Shown: positions 51,797-61,631, counted from the stretch's first letter. The stretch is DNA of 64,000 bases from an uncultured Alphaproteobacteria bacterium (GCA_903862715.1 CAIOYY010000015.1:21638-85637); one strand, 5' to 3'. Translations and numbers: made by a program. The notes: generated by a model from the sequence alone, not told the origin.

Positions 51797-53422
51797 CTAC
51801 TGGGCGGCCGCTTCGCACTGGTCATGCAATTCGCGGATGTCATAGCCGGTGCATTGCGCGATCAGCCGGTCGGCTTCGGCGGTATTGCCGAGGCGGGTCT
51901 GAATGAGAATGCGCTTCGGCAGCAGCACCGGTGAATCCTCGAAGCGCGCGACCGCCTGAGCCATCGTCGCGTCCGCGCCCACGAAATCACTCTGCTCGAT
52001 GCGTTCGTCGATCTCGGCATTATAAGCGATCCAGGACGGCTCGGGGCTAGCGATCGCCGCGCGGCGGGCCGCTTCCGCTTCCGCCGCGTTGTTTTCGGAA
52101 TCGCGCAGCCGAGCCAAAGCGAACTGCGTATAGGCATGGTTGGTCGTCGGATTCTGCACGGCATAAGAGGCGGACGTATCGACGTCGGCGGTATCGCGCC
52201 CCTGAAGATGATCGACCACGACATTGGCGGAACGGTAATTCGCCATGGTCGCCGCAAGCGCCCAGTTGGCGTCGCTTTGTGGGGCATCTGCCGCCCAGGG
52301 AAGGGCAGCGACATCGCCGGGAATAAGGTCGCGATATTCGCGGAACTGATACTCGACGAGAAAATCCGCGCGCTCCGATGCCGGGCGATGCGGCACGGCG
52401 TCTTCCGCCATCTGATCCGTTGCGAGATCGAACGCTTCATCCGCAATAGCGCCGAAATCGAGGGTGCCGATACCGCCGACATTCATGCCACCGAGCGCGC
52501 CGCTCAGGAGGCCGCCGCCCCCGCCACCACCACCACCACCACCACCGAACAAACCGCCACCGCCGCCGCCGCCGAACAGGCCGCCACCACCGCCGCCGCC
52601 ACCGCCGAACAGGCCGCCGCTCTGTTCTTCTTCGGCTTCGGCCTCCTTGGCTGCTTCCGCGGCCTGCGCCGCGGCTTCCTCGGAAAGCGCAAGGCGCTGC
52701 AAGGCGCGTTGTGCACCATCGGGATTATATCCAGCGCGCACCATTAGATCGAAGCCGAGTGCATCGGCCTGATCTTCCTGCCCCTGCTGGAAGCGCGGCG
52801 TCAGAACATTTTCGCTGAGTTCATAAACTTTGGTCGCGATATTGATGCCACGCTGCAATCCGCCGAGTGCGTTACCCAGCCCGCCGCCGCCCAGCGCCTG
52901 CGCGCCGGCCGCAACCGTACTTAATGATTGGGCATTCATCACCGCATAATACTGGGTGCGCGTGAACCAATCGGAATCGTGATGTTTCAGAATCGCATGC
53001 GAAACTTCGTGGCCGAGAATGAAAGCGATCTCGTCGTCGGTTTCGCTCTGTTCAAGAAGTCCGATGCTGACGACCAATGTGCCATCGGGTGTGCACAGCG
53101 CATTGTAATCGGGCGCGGCCAGAATGCGCACATCGGGCGTGAAGGATGCAGGCAGGGGAACGCCTGCCAGCAGCCGGTCGAGAATGTTTTTGACGTAGTC
53201 GTGCAGTTCGGGTGACGGCACGAAGCCATGCGCACGGGCGCGCATGATGGCGACAGAACGCGGTCGTTCCGCCGCTACGTCGCTGTAATCGGGTGCGGGC
53301 GTGAGGATGTCGATGGCCTTGCCCATGCTGGGATAGTCGCCGGGCAGTTCCGCGCTTGAAGCCCTGGAAGGCAGCGCAAGAAACAGAGTAACCGCCGCAA
53401 CTGTCCAACCCGGCATGCGCAT
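51797..53422 (-). CDS. M48 family metalloprotease with TPR-like C-terminus and a poly-Gly insert
   Basis: HEXXH motif (GHEVSHAILKHHD), EDQADALGFDLMVRAGYNP, signal peptide, and a GGGGGGGLFGGGG tract. Confidence 0.9.
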   Translation of the reverse strand: MRMPGWTVAAVTLFLALPSRASSAELPGDYPSMGKAIDILTPAPDYSDVAAERPRSVAIMRARAHGFVPSPELHDYVKNILDRLLAGVPLPASFTPDVRILAAPDYNALCTPDGTLVVSIGLLEQSETDDEIAFILGHEVSHAILKHHDSDWFTRTQYYAVMNAQSLSTVAAGAQALGGGGLGNALGGLQRGINIATKVYELSENVLTPRFQQGQEDQADALGFDLMVRAGYNPDGAQRALQRLALSEEAAAQAAEAAKEAEAEEEQSGGLFGGGGGGGGGLFGGGGGGGLFGGGGGGGGGGGGLLSGALGGMNVGGIGTLDFGAIADEAFDLATDQMAEDAVPHRPASERADFLVEYQFREYRDLIPGDVAALPWAADAPQSDANWALAATMANYRSANVVVDHLQGRDTADVDTSASYAVQNPTTNHAYTQFALARLRDSENNAAEAEAARRAAIASPEPSWIAYNAEIDERIEQSDFVGADATMAQAVARFEDSPVLLPKRILIQTRLGNTAEADRLIAQCTGYDIRELHDQCEAAAQ

Positions 53423-53424
53423 GG

Positions 53425-53823
53425 TCAGCATCCTTCGCCGAGGCCGCGGGTCGTTCCCGTCCGGGTTTCGTCGCCGCCTTCGGCAAGCGTACGGCAGACC
53501 GGCGGATCGACGTGCCCGGCGCGGAACTGCACCATATGCGGCGCCACCCAATATTCGGTGCCGTCAATATCAACTTTCAGCATACGCGCTTCGGTCTGCG
53601 CGAGAATGGGAAGGCAGGTCGGGAACTGGTCGCGGGCGATGCTCATCACGCGGTTGCCGCCGGAAGGCGCATCGAACAGATCGACCTCGGGCGTGCGCGC
53701 CGAAAGGATGACCGCTTCCTGGTCCACACAGGCGTCCTGCGCCGCGGTTGCGGGGGGCGCACCGGCAAAGCCAAGGGCCAATACCGGCAGCACGAAAAGA
53801 AGGGAATGTTTCATGACGCGCAC
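53425..53823 (-). CDS. secreted small protein, SH3-like
   Basis: Signal peptide MKHSLLFVLPVLALGFAGAPPATA; short beta-rich domain ending in DGTEYWVAPHMVQF. Confidence 0.6.
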   Translation of the reverse strand: MRVMKHSLLFVLPVLALGFAGAPPATAAQDACVDQEAVILSARTPEVDLFDAPSGGNRVMSIARDQFPTCLPILAQTEARMLKVDIDGTEYWVAPHMVQFRAGHVDPPVCRTLAEGGDETRTGTTRGLGEGC

Positions 53824-53826
53824 CTT

Positions 53827-55272
53827 TCAAAATCCGGAGGCGTATCGAAAGCGCCCCCACCAAGTTCCGAGGAATGACGAAATCAGCAATTCGAAAAGGA
53901 GACCGGTGATGAATACTAACTCGATCCAATTGCTGATCGAAAGCCCGAAAACAAAGTAAAGAATGAGGCCGGAGCCCAAAGTCATGGCAAATAAAGTTCC
54001 ATACCATTGGAACCTGCGCCCGGCGCCGATGTTCTGATCACCCGGCGTGCTGGCGTCCTGACGCAAATGCCCGATATTGAAGAACGCGGTAATGAACAGG
54101 ATGATCGCGGCGACGAATGTCTTAATTCCGTCATTTCCGAAGGTGATGCCGAACAGCGTGATGGTGTTGCGTTTCGGCTTGCCGTTGAAGGCGATGATGT
54201 TGTCCAGCGCCATTGCATGGACATAGACACCGGCGAGAAGGCCATTGGTGGGCGTGAAGGCCAGGTCAGCGCTGCCTTCAAGCTTCGCGCCATAAAAGAC
54301 GATGTTACCTTCAATCAGTGTCGGCAGATCGTCGTCAGGTGCTCCGATAAGCAAATCTTCAACGGATGTCGTGCCCGTATACATGCAGGGCGAGCGCAGG
54401 CGGTCTACGTCGATCAGCGCGCGGTAGACACGGGTGATGATACCGACATCCTGCGGGCATTCCGCGTCCGGATCGTTCCCGATCTGAACCCGCATCCAAT
54501 GGCGATTGACCGGATGTGTGTCCGTGCCCCAGATCAGTTCCAGCGCCGTTTCGTCGTCATCGGCACGGGGAATGTCCACGCCGTAAAGGTCTTCGTAAAT
54601 CCGCACGGCGAGTGAAGGGCAATGCACGCCCCGACCATCAAGGCAATCGACGGTTTCCGGGTATTGGCGCGCTACGCCATCAAACAGATTGATCGTTCCC
54701 GCGACGATGACTGCGGACGAATCCAGAATTTCCTGCCGCACCGGCGGCATGATGTTGGGAGATCCGACAAAATATAGCGGAACGCCGAAGCGCTGATAGC
54801 GGTCGATGACGAACAGCAATTGTTCAAGGCTGGCGTCGTCGCGCGTATCGGCGAACAGAATGTCGACCGCGACCGCTTTCGGGCCATAGGCAAGGATGGC
54901 GTCCAGCGCGCGGGCATGTTCGCTATAGGGCCATGGCCAGTTCATGCTCAGATATTCGAGGCTCTGGTCTTCGATCAGCGCCACCGCAACGTCGTCGCGT
55001 CCGGTATCGGGATAAAGCGGCCCGGTGAGCGTGAGATTGATGAGCTGCTGCGAGTAGCTCTCGGTCACCCCATCGAAGCCCAGCGGATCGGCATAGATTT
55101 GAAATCCCGCGATCCCGAGCACGATGGCATAGACCCAGGCAAAGGGCGTCGTGGCGGCATGGCGGCGAACGGCGGATTCATTGGGGTGACGCAGACGGTC
55201 GAGAAAACCCGCAATCCAGGATCGCTTTGGCCCTTCTTCGGGGGCGGGGCCGTCGCTTTGGTCGGTGGTCAT
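53827..55272 (-). CDS. CHASE2 domain membrane protein without recognised output domain
   Basis: N-terminal TM, CHASE2 signature (VALIEDQSLEYLSMNWPWPYSEHARALDAILAYGPKAVAVDILF), three C-terminal TM segments, then stop. Confidence 0.88.
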   Translation of the reverse strand: MTTDQSDGPAPEEGPKRSWIAGFLDRLRHPNESAVRRHAATTPFAWVYAIVLGIAGFQIYADPLGFDGVTESYSQQLINLTLTGPLYPDTGRDDVAVALIEDQSLEYLSMNWPWPYSEHARALDAILAYGPKAVAVDILFADTRDDASLEQLLFVIDRYQRFGVPLYFVGSPNIMPPVRQEILDSSAVIVAGTINLFDGVARQYPETVDCLDGRGVHCPSLAVRIYEDLYGVDIPRADDDETALELIWGTDTHPVNRHWMRVQIGNDPDAECPQDVGIITRVYRALIDVDRLRSPCMYTGTTSVEDLLIGAPDDDLPTLIEGNIVFYGAKLEGSADLAFTPTNGLLAGVYVHAMALDNIIAFNGKPKRNTITLFGITFGNDGIKTFVAAIILFITAFFNIGHLRQDASTPGDQNIGAGRRFQWYGTLFAMTLGSGLILYFVFGLSISNWIELVFITGLLFELLISSFLGTWWGRFRYASGF

Positions 55273-55441
55273 GAAAATTGCGCGCGGAAATGGGGCCCCG
55301 AAGGGCAAGCTAGCATGATCTCTTTCCCTTCCAAACGTGCCAAATGGCAGGCCGAACGGGGACTTAAGGCATTCCCCACATTGATTTGCGTAGAATTTGG
55401 TGTAATTCAGCGCCCCAACAAACCTTTCGGAGGAACGGCGC

Positions 55442-55942
55442 ATGACTGGACGTTTGGTGGCGGGGATCGCCTTTGCAATGCTAGCGCAATCGGCGGGAAC
55501 CGCTTCGGCGCAGATGTTCATGGACGAAAAGAATATCAGCTCGGAAGCCGCGAGGATCATGGGCCAAGCCTGCGAGGCGCTGGTGCTCGAGCGCGGCTGG
55601 CATCCGGCGACCGTCTGGGTGCTCGATAATGCCGGTCACTCCCTCTACATGTACAGCATGCAGGGCGCGCCTTGGCTCTCCATCGAGCCATCGCGGATGA
55701 AGGCGCAGACGGCGCTGCAGACCGGGCGTCCCAGCGGCTCTTACGCGGCGGACGCCGAAGCGCGTGGGCCCTATGTCGGTCCCAACATGGCGGTGCTTCT
55801 GGAGAATTTCATGGCGGCGGGCGGGCTCCCCGTCATCATCGACGGACAGGTCGCGGGCGCCATCGGCGTCGGCGGAACGAGGGCCGAAGGCGGCGATGAC
55901 ATGTGCGCTCAGGCCGGCATCGACGCGATCATGAATCAGTAA
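55442..55942 (+). CDS. secreted GlcG/HbpS-type heme-binding family protein
   Basis: Signal peptide; ...GGLPVIIDGQVAGAIGVGGTRAEGGDDMCAQAGIDAI. Confidence 0.87.
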   Translation: MTGRLVAGIAFAMLAQSAGTASAQMFMDEKNISSEAARIMGQACEALVLERGWHPATVWVLDNAGHSLYMYSMQGAPWLSIEPSRMKAQTALQTGRPSGSYAADAEARGPYVGPNMAVLLENFMAAGGLPVIIDGQVAGAIGVGGTRAEGGDDMCAQAGIDAIMNQ

Positions 55943-55943
55943 T

Positions 55944-56678
55944 TCAGTTGGTCCGGGCGGGTCCTATGATCCGCCCGGAACCGAACACGCTGGATGTCAC
56001 GTCTTCCGGGTCGGTCATCAGCCGTACATCTCCGGATCCGGCGATGGAAACCTCAAGACGGTCTTCCGGCGCCACGATGGCGTCCCCACTGCCCGCAATC
56101 GAAACCTTTACGTCCTCGGCCGACAGCCCGCCGAGATCGGCATCGCCTGATCCGGCGATGGAAAGTTCGACACGATCGACGCGCCCCGTCGCGCGCACCG
56201 AACCGCTTCCGGCGATCGAAATTCGCACGCGTTCCTCGTCGAGTCCTTCGAGTATCATATCGCCTGATCCCTGAACGGCGAAGTCGGTGACGTTGTCCGC
56301 AACCATGTCGATCTCGAGTTCGGGGGTGTTTCCCCGGAACGAACAATCGAAACGGATGCGTCCTTCTTCAATCTCGACATGGTCCAATACACCGGCAGGG
56401 CCATGTATTGTGACGCTGCCTTGGCCTTCGGCGCGTTGGCGAAGACGCCCCGGCACCGCCAATTGGAGCCCGCCGCCGCTCCAGGCGAATTTACGCGAGG
56501 CCTGATCGGTATTGTCGCCAATCCCGTCGGGGCAGCGGGGTAGATCGCCCCATGCCCATGATTCCTGCAAAGGCAGGCCACTGACCACGTTGCAGGCGAT
56601 CAATAACCCCGTCGCGCCGAACGATACGGCGGAAATCGCAAGGGCCGTCAGCGCAATTTTCACGACGGGTCTGGCCAT
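55944..56678 (-). CDS. GIN (DUF2807) domain protein
   Basis: N-terminal TM and repeated SIAGSGS/D motifs typical of the putative auto-transporter adhesin head GIN domain. Confidence 0.85.
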   Translation of the reverse strand: MARPVVKIALTALAISAVSFGATGLLIACNVVSGLPLQESWAWGDLPRCPDGIGDNTDQASRKFAWSGGGLQLAVPGRLRQRAEGQGSVTIHGPAGVLDHVEIEEGRIRFDCSFRGNTPELEIDMVADNVTDFAVQGSGDMILEGLDEERVRISIAGSGSVRATGRVDRVELSIAGSGDADLGGLSAEDVKVSIAGSGDAIVAPEDRLEVSIAGSGDVRLMTDPEDVTSSVFGSGRIIGPARTN

Positions 56679-56695
56679 GTCGAAGCTCTAAACAG

Positions 56696-57260
56696 TTAGG
56701 GCGCGGGGGCGCCGGGATTGAGCACGCGGTAGTGAAGGCGGGCATATTTCGCGAGTCCGGCGAGAATGGCTTCAAACAGAAGGAGGAGGAGAGCGCTACC
56801 GCCGATCCCGCCCGAAATGAGTCCGACGGCAATCAGCCCTTGCGCTATGGTGTCGGCGCTCGCCGAGCCGCCGAGAAGCGTGCTCCAAAGCAGCGCCGCG
56901 CCGGCGATGACCATTGCGATAAACGCGATAGCAATCGACAAAAGAACCACGCCGAGGAGGAAAAGTACCGGCAGCAACACGATGAGATCGAGCCGTCAAG
57001 CCGATCAAGGAGAACAGGGCTCCGATATAGCTACCCGCGCTACGCTGTGTTTCCCATCTGCGAATGCCCGCTTCCGCGCGAAGTTCGCGGGCGAGGCGTG
57101 CAGGATCGCCCAGCGCGACGGCCAGTTCTTCCTCGCTGCGCCCGGCGGCAAGGCCCTCGGAGAAATGCGCATCGTAATCGGCGATCAGCTCGTCAATATC
57201 AGCGGGGGAAAGCCCGGTGAGACCCGCGCGGAGTTGTGATAGAAATTCGCCGCGTTTCAC
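56696..57260 (-). pseudogene. HAAS/DUF1700-type membrane protein with a reading-frame change in the middle
   Basis: N-terminal frame KRGEFLSQLRAGLTGLSPADIDELIADYDAHFSEGLAAGRSEEELAVALGDPARLARELRAEAG...GALFSLIGL; C-terminal frame DLIVLLPVLFLLGVVLLSIAIAF. The two would join with a 1-nt shift near 56981-57005. Confidence 0.6.
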
Positions 57261-57583
57261 GTTCCGCTCCCCAATATGGTGCGGACGGAGGTGTTGAAGG
57301 CGTCCCACTCTTTACGCTGGCGGGTGAGCGCCGTGCGCCCCGACTGGGTGAGCTTGTAATATTTGCGCGGCGGACCGGTTTCGGAATCGACCAGATAGGT
57401 CGTCACCAATCCATCGTTCTGCATGCGGCGCATCAGCGGATAGATCGTTCCTTCTCCCATACCGATATCCTCCGCCAGACGGCTCGCGATCTCGTACGCA
57501 TAGCTGTCCTGCTTCGAAAGCAGCGCGAGCACGCAGAGTTCGAGAACGCCTTTCTTTAGTTGAACCTGAATCGAGTCCGTCAC
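57257..57583 (-). CDS. PadR family transcriptional regulator
   Basis: KKGVLELCVLALLSKQDSYAYEIASRLAEDIGMGEGTIYPLMRRMQNDGLV. Confidence 0.94.
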   Translation of the reverse strand: MTDSIQVQLKKGVLELCVLALLSKQDSYAYEIASRLAEDIGMGEGTIYPLMRRMQNDGLVTTYLVDSETGPPRKYYKLTQSGRTALTRQRKEWDAFNTSVRTILGSGT

Positions 57584-57707
57584 ATCAACGCACCGTGTTA
57601 AATCGACAAATATCAGATGCTATCTTGTTATGCAAGGTAGCTATCGCAAAAGAAAGCGGGCTGCAGATTTTTGCTGCAACCCGCTTACCCATGAAAATTA
57701 TTGCGTC

Positions 57708-59108
57708 TCAGTAACGATAGGTTTCGGGCTTGAACGGGCCTTCCTGCGCGATGCCGATATATTTCGACTGCTTGTCGCTGAGCCGGGTCAGTTTCACGCC
57801 GATCTTTTCGAGATGGAGGCGCGCGACCTTTTCGTCGAGCAGTTTCGGCAGAACATAAACGTTGTTCTCGTATTTGCCCGGATTGGTGAACAGTTCGATC
57901 TGCGCCAGCGTCTGGTTGGTGAAGGACGAGCTCATGACGAAGCTCGGATGGCCCATGGCGTTGCCGAGATTCACGAGGCGGCCTTCGGACAGAAGGATGA
58001 TGCGCTTGCCGTCCGCGAATTCGATTTCATCGACCTGCGGTTTGACGTTGTGCCATTTGAGATTGCGCAGCGAGCCGACCTGAATTTCGGAATCGAAATG
58101 TCCGATATTGCAGACAATGGCGCGGTCTTTCATCTTGCGCATGTGTTCCAGCGTGATGACATCGACATTACCGGTGGCGGTGACGAAAATGTCGGCGCGG
58201 GACGCGGCCTCGTCCATGGTCGTGACTTCATAGCCTTCCATCGCGGCCTGCAACGCGCAGATCGGATCGATCTCCGACACGATCACGCGGCACCCGGCAT
58301 TGCGCAGCGAGGCGGCGGAGCCTTTGCCCACATCGCCGAAGCCAGCGACCATGGCGACCTTGCCCGCCATCATCGCGTCGGTGCCGCGACGGATGCCGTC
58401 CACCAGGCTTTCGCGGCAGCCATAGAGGTTGTCGAATTTCGATTTGGTGACGGAGTCGTTCACATTGATCGCCGGGAAGAGGAGCGAACCCTCTTTCGCC
58501 ATCAGATAGAGGCGATGGACGCCGGTCGTGGTTTCTTCCGTCACACCACGAATGCTGCCCGCGAGTTTTGTGTACCAGCCATGCTTCTCTTTCAGGCGGC
58601 GCTTGATTGAGGCGTAGAGAACTTCCTCTTCTTCATTGCTGGCGGTTTCAAGAAAGGCCACATCGCCTTTTTCCGCCTTGAGGCCGAGATGGACGAGCAG
58701 GGTCGCGTCGCCGCCATCGTCGAGGATCATGTTGGGTGCGCCGCCATCGGCCCATTCGAAAATGCGATGGGTGTATTCCCAATAGTCCTCAAGGCTTTCG
58801 CCCTTGATCGCAAAAACCGGTGTGCCGGTCGCGGCAATAGCCGCCGCGGCGTGGTCCTGAGTCGAATAGATGTTACACGAGGCCCAGCGGACATCGGCGC
58901 CGAGCGCCGTCAGGGTTTCGATCAGCACCGCAGTCTGGATCGTCATATGCAACGAGCCGGCGATGCGCGCGCCCTTCAGAGGTTGACTCGGCCCATATTC
59001 GGCGCGAGTCGCCATCAGGCCCGGCATTTCGGTTTCCGCGATGTTGAGTTCCTTGCGGCCCCATTCGGCGAGGGCGATGTCTTTTACGGCATAATCGTGG
59101 GCGGTCAT
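57708..59108 (-). CDS. ahcY: adenosylhomocysteinase
   Basis: [51 protein letters not shown]-terminal FKPETYRY. Confidence 0.98.
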   Translation of the reverse strand: MTAHDYAVKDIALAEWGRKELNIAETEMPGLMATRAEYGPSQPLKGARIAGSLHMTIQTAVLIETLTALGADVRWASCNIYSTQDHAAAAIAATGTPVFAIKGESLEDYWEYTHRIFEWADGGAPNMILDDGGDATLLVHLGLKAEKGDVAFLETASNEEEEVLYASIKRRLKEKHGWYTKLAGSIRGVTEETTTGVHRLYLMAKEGSLLFPAINVNDSVTKSKFDNLYGCRESLVDGIRRGTDAMMAGKVAMVAGFGDVGKGSAASLRNAGCRVIVSEIDPICALQAAMEGYEVTTMDEAASRADIFVTATGNVDVITLEHMRKMKDRAIVCNIGHFDSEIQVGSLRNLKWHNVKPQVDEIEFADGKRIILLSEGRLVNLGNAMGHPSFVMSSSFTNQTLAQIELFTNPGKYENNVYVLPKLLDEKVARLHLEKIGVKLTRLSDKQSKYIGIAQEGPFKPETYRY

Positions 59109-59186
59109 GCGAAAGGGTCCTTCTGGCGTGAGGGCGGGCAGGTCGGACCGAGCTATATCAGCCACCCTCGGGCCCGGCAAGGTAGA

Positions 59187-59212
59187 CATAAAGGAATATG
59201 CATATCTTTATG
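59187..59212. promoter_or_regulatory. inverted repeat upstream of ahcY (candidate operator)
   Basis: CATAAAGGAATATG/CATATCTTTATG, 79 bp upstream of the ahcY start codon. Confidence 0.45.
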
Positions 59213-59308
59213 GATTGGCCTGGGCCACGGGGGCGGGGAGGGCGCAGGGAGGCCTGCCCCTCCTTGGCGTCGCGTATCGGGCGGGCACAGGGTGGCGTTT
59301 CGGAAACG

Positions 59309-60274
59309 TCAGTTGCCGGGGAGGGCGCAGGCTTGCGGCACGTCCTCGCCGCGCGTCGGAACGCGGGTCACGTTCCAGCCCTCCTTGCAGAGGATTTCAA
59401 TGACGCTGCCGGGGCCGCCGAGATGGCCGACGCCGACGGTCACGAAATAGGTTTGCTGTTCCGTCATCATCGCACCGATCTGCGTTGCCCAGGACCGGTT
59501 CCGGTCGTCGAGCAGGATTCGGCGCGTGGAGGGGCTATAAGAGAAAAAATCGTGCAATCGCGTTGCCATTTCCTCGACATTTCCGGCGCGCCAGTTGCGG
59601 ATGTTATCGGTGATGGCATTCGGATCGTCGCGCAAAGTATGGACGACTTTCTCCAGGCCGTTCACGGGTGCGCTTTCCATCGCGGCAGCGAAATATTCCA
59701 GTTGCTGACGCGGAGTTTCAAGAAAGCGGACGGGTTTATCATGGCTGTTGGCGTAGCGCAGGATGCGGACATCGGAACCATATTCCACCGAATAGGCGCG
59801 CTCGCCGTAAAAGGCGGAGTTGAGCGTTAACTGCGCCAGCCAGGGCTGCTGCTTGTCCATTTCCAGCGGATCGAGGTCGAGGTCGCGCATGACCCGGTGG
59901 TAGGAAGCGAGCGCTTCTTCCGAAAGCAGATCGCGCAGCCGTGCGCCTTCAGGAAGGTAACCACTCCCATCGATGAAATCCTGCGCGTCCGGCATCCATT
60001 TTTCCGAAGGCTCGACTTCGAAAACAAAGGCGTCCGCTTCCTCGACGGCGTCGAGCAGACGCTCGGTCATCCAGCGTGTGCCGGATTTCAGAACGTGATG
60101 GGAACCGAAAATATAGATTTTCGATTGGCCGTCCTCGACGAGCCAGAGTGCGGGATGATTTTCTCTTTCGAAGAACAGCGCCGCGTCGGCGGGAGGTATA
60201 TAAGCAAGTACACCTGCCGTCAGCAGCACAGCAGCCGAAAAGCTTTGTAAAACGCGTGCATGGCGAATGCGCAT
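59309..60274 (-). CDS. TraB/GumN family protein
   Basis: HPALWLVEDGQSKIYIFGSHHVLKSGTRWM; C-terminal TYFVTVGVGHLGGPGSVIEILCKEGWNVTRV. Confidence 0.92.
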   Translation of the reverse strand: MRIRHARVLQSFSAAVLLTAGVLAYIPPADAALFFERENHPALWLVEDGQSKIYIFGSHHVLKSGTRWMTERLLDAVEEADAFVFEVEPSEKWMPDAQDFIDGSGYLPEGARLRDLLSEEALASYHRVMRDLDLDPLEMDKQQPWLAQLTLNSAFYGERAYSVEYGSDVRILRYANSHDKPVRFLETPRQQLEYFAAAMESAPVNGLEKVVHTLRDDPNAITDNIRNWRAGNVEEMATRLHDFFSYSPSTRRILLDDRNRSWATQIGAMMTEQQTYFVTVGVGHLGGPGSVIEILCKEGWNVTRVPTRGEDVPQACALPGN

Positions 60275-60342
60275 GAACTGCCCCTCCGACCCTACGTCCG
60301 ACTCTGCGCGCGATTTCCGGATTTGAAAAGGGGAGTAAAAAT

Positions 60343-60642
60343 TTACTGATCTTCGTGGAATTTGGCCCGGATCAGGAGCACGAGTTCGCGCAAGGCGGCG
60401 TCGGCTTCCGCACCCTGGGCCGTCAGTTCGATGGTCGTGCCCTTGCTGGCACCCAGCATCATAAGGCCCATGATGGAGCGTCCCGATACGGAGGTGCCGT
60501 CTTTGGTAACTGTGACCTCGCAGGAATGACGGGCTACCGTTTCGACGAATTTCGCCGAAGCGCGCGCGTGAAGTCCACGTTGATTGACGATTTCGACGAC
60601 TGTGTGAAGTGTCTTGCCGCCGCCCGCGAAGTCGCTCGTCAC
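60343..60642 (-). CDS. ptsH: HPr family phosphocarrier protein
   Basis: VEIVNQRGLHARASAKFVETVARHSCEVTV...SIMGLMMLGASKGTTIEL. Confidence 0.96.
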   Translation of the reverse strand: MTSDFAGGGKTLHTVVEIVNQRGLHARASAKFVETVARHSCEVTVTKDGTSVSGRSIMGLMMLGASKGTTIELTAQGAEADAALRELVLLIRAKFHEDQ

Positions 60643-61043
60643 TTTCCGCCCGTTAATTCACAGGAGCCGGCCCGCATATATTTGCGTCCCGATTCCACCG
60701 CCTCGCGCACAGCTTCATCCAAAGGAAGCTTGTCGCGCAAGCCCACCAATTTGATGAGGCTGGGGAGATTGGCGCCCGCCAGCACCTCGACCTTGTCCTT
60801 CCGCAGATGGGTAAGCGCGAGATTGCAGGGGGTACCGCCGAACATATCGGTGACGAGCGCGACGCCGCGGCCGAGATCGACGGCGGCAATGGCCGCGGTG
60901 ATTTCGTTGCGCCGCTGCTCCATGTCGTCGTTCGGACCGATGCAGACGGTTTTCACATGGCTGAGCGGGCCTACGATATGCTCCATGGCGCCCAGAAATT
61001 CTTCGGCAAGCCGCCCATGGGTAACGAGAACAATGCCAATCAT
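60639..61043 (-). CDS. PTS EIIA (mannose type)
   Basis: MIGIVLVTHGRLAEEFLGAMEHIVG...DMFGGTPCNLAL. Confidence 0.95.
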   Translation of the reverse strand: MIGIVLVTHGRLAEEFLGAMEHIVGPLSHVKTVCIGPNDDMEQRRNEITAAIAAVDLGRGVALVTDMFGGTPCNLALTHLRKDKVEVLAGANLPSLIKLVGLRDKLPLDEAVREAVESGRKYMRAGSCELTGGK

Positions 61044-61115
61044 CGGATTTGGGTTTTAAACCTGTTGGAAAAGGCCGCGCACGATACCAGTCTGGAGGGG
61101 GGAGGAAAGCCCATC

Positions 61116-61631
61116 TCAGAACGATTCAGGGGGTGCGACACCGGCGACAAAGCGGCCGGTTTCCGCAGCGGCCGCTGCCGCCGAAATCTTGGCAGTGGCC
61201 GAGGCCTCGAACGGATTTAGCAGGATAATGGGTGGGTTGCGACCCGGCTTCAATGGCGCCGGGGGCATGTAAAGAGCAGGTTCTGGCAGGCGCGGCGCGG
61301 CGCGGCTCGCGTCCAATTGAACGGCCAGCACAATGGGCGCACCCGCAACGGGATCGAGTTTCACGATTCCGACGCCGCGCAATTCGATCAGGCCTTTGAT
61401 GGCTTCGGGCGCGCGTGCGTGCAGCCAGTCATGCCGGACCGAGAGCAGCGTCTGATCGTCGGAAATAAGGCACCCGCCTTCGGCAATGAGGCGCAGCGCG
61501 AGATCCGATTTGCCGCTGCCCGATTCTCCGAGGAGAAGGACCCCCATGCCTTCGGTGCCGCCGAACCCGCGTATGGGGCGCCCCAGCGCGACGGCCGTGG
61601 CATGCACCAGAACACTGTCCGGCACCGTCAT
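61116..61631 (-). CDS. hprK: HPr kinase/phosphorylase, short alphaproteobacterial form
   Basis: VLLLGESGSGKSDLALRLIAEGGCLISDDQTLL; LIELRGVGIVKLD. Confidence 0.93.
   Translation of the reverse strand: MTVPDSVLVHATAVALGRPIRGFGGTEGMGVLLLGESGSGKSDLALRLIAEGGCLISDDQTLLSVRHDWLHARAPEAIKGLIELRGVGIVKLDPVAGAPIVLAVQLDASRAAPRLPEPALYMPPAPLKPGRNPPIILLNPFEASATAKISAAAAAAETGRFVAGVAPPESF

Noticed and set aside
52464-52772. Poly-Pro ORF (102 aa) on the + strand
   Set aside because: Antisense of the poly-Gly tract in the M48 protease.
55944-56400. Tandem DNA repeats suggestive of a repeat array
   Set aside because: They encode the repeated SIAGSGS motifs of a GIN beta-helix protein; DNA similarity is explained by the protein repeat.
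59109-59186. SAH or SAM riboswitch in the ahcY leader
   Set aside because: I could not match the conserved core of either class by eye. A covariance-model search would be needed.
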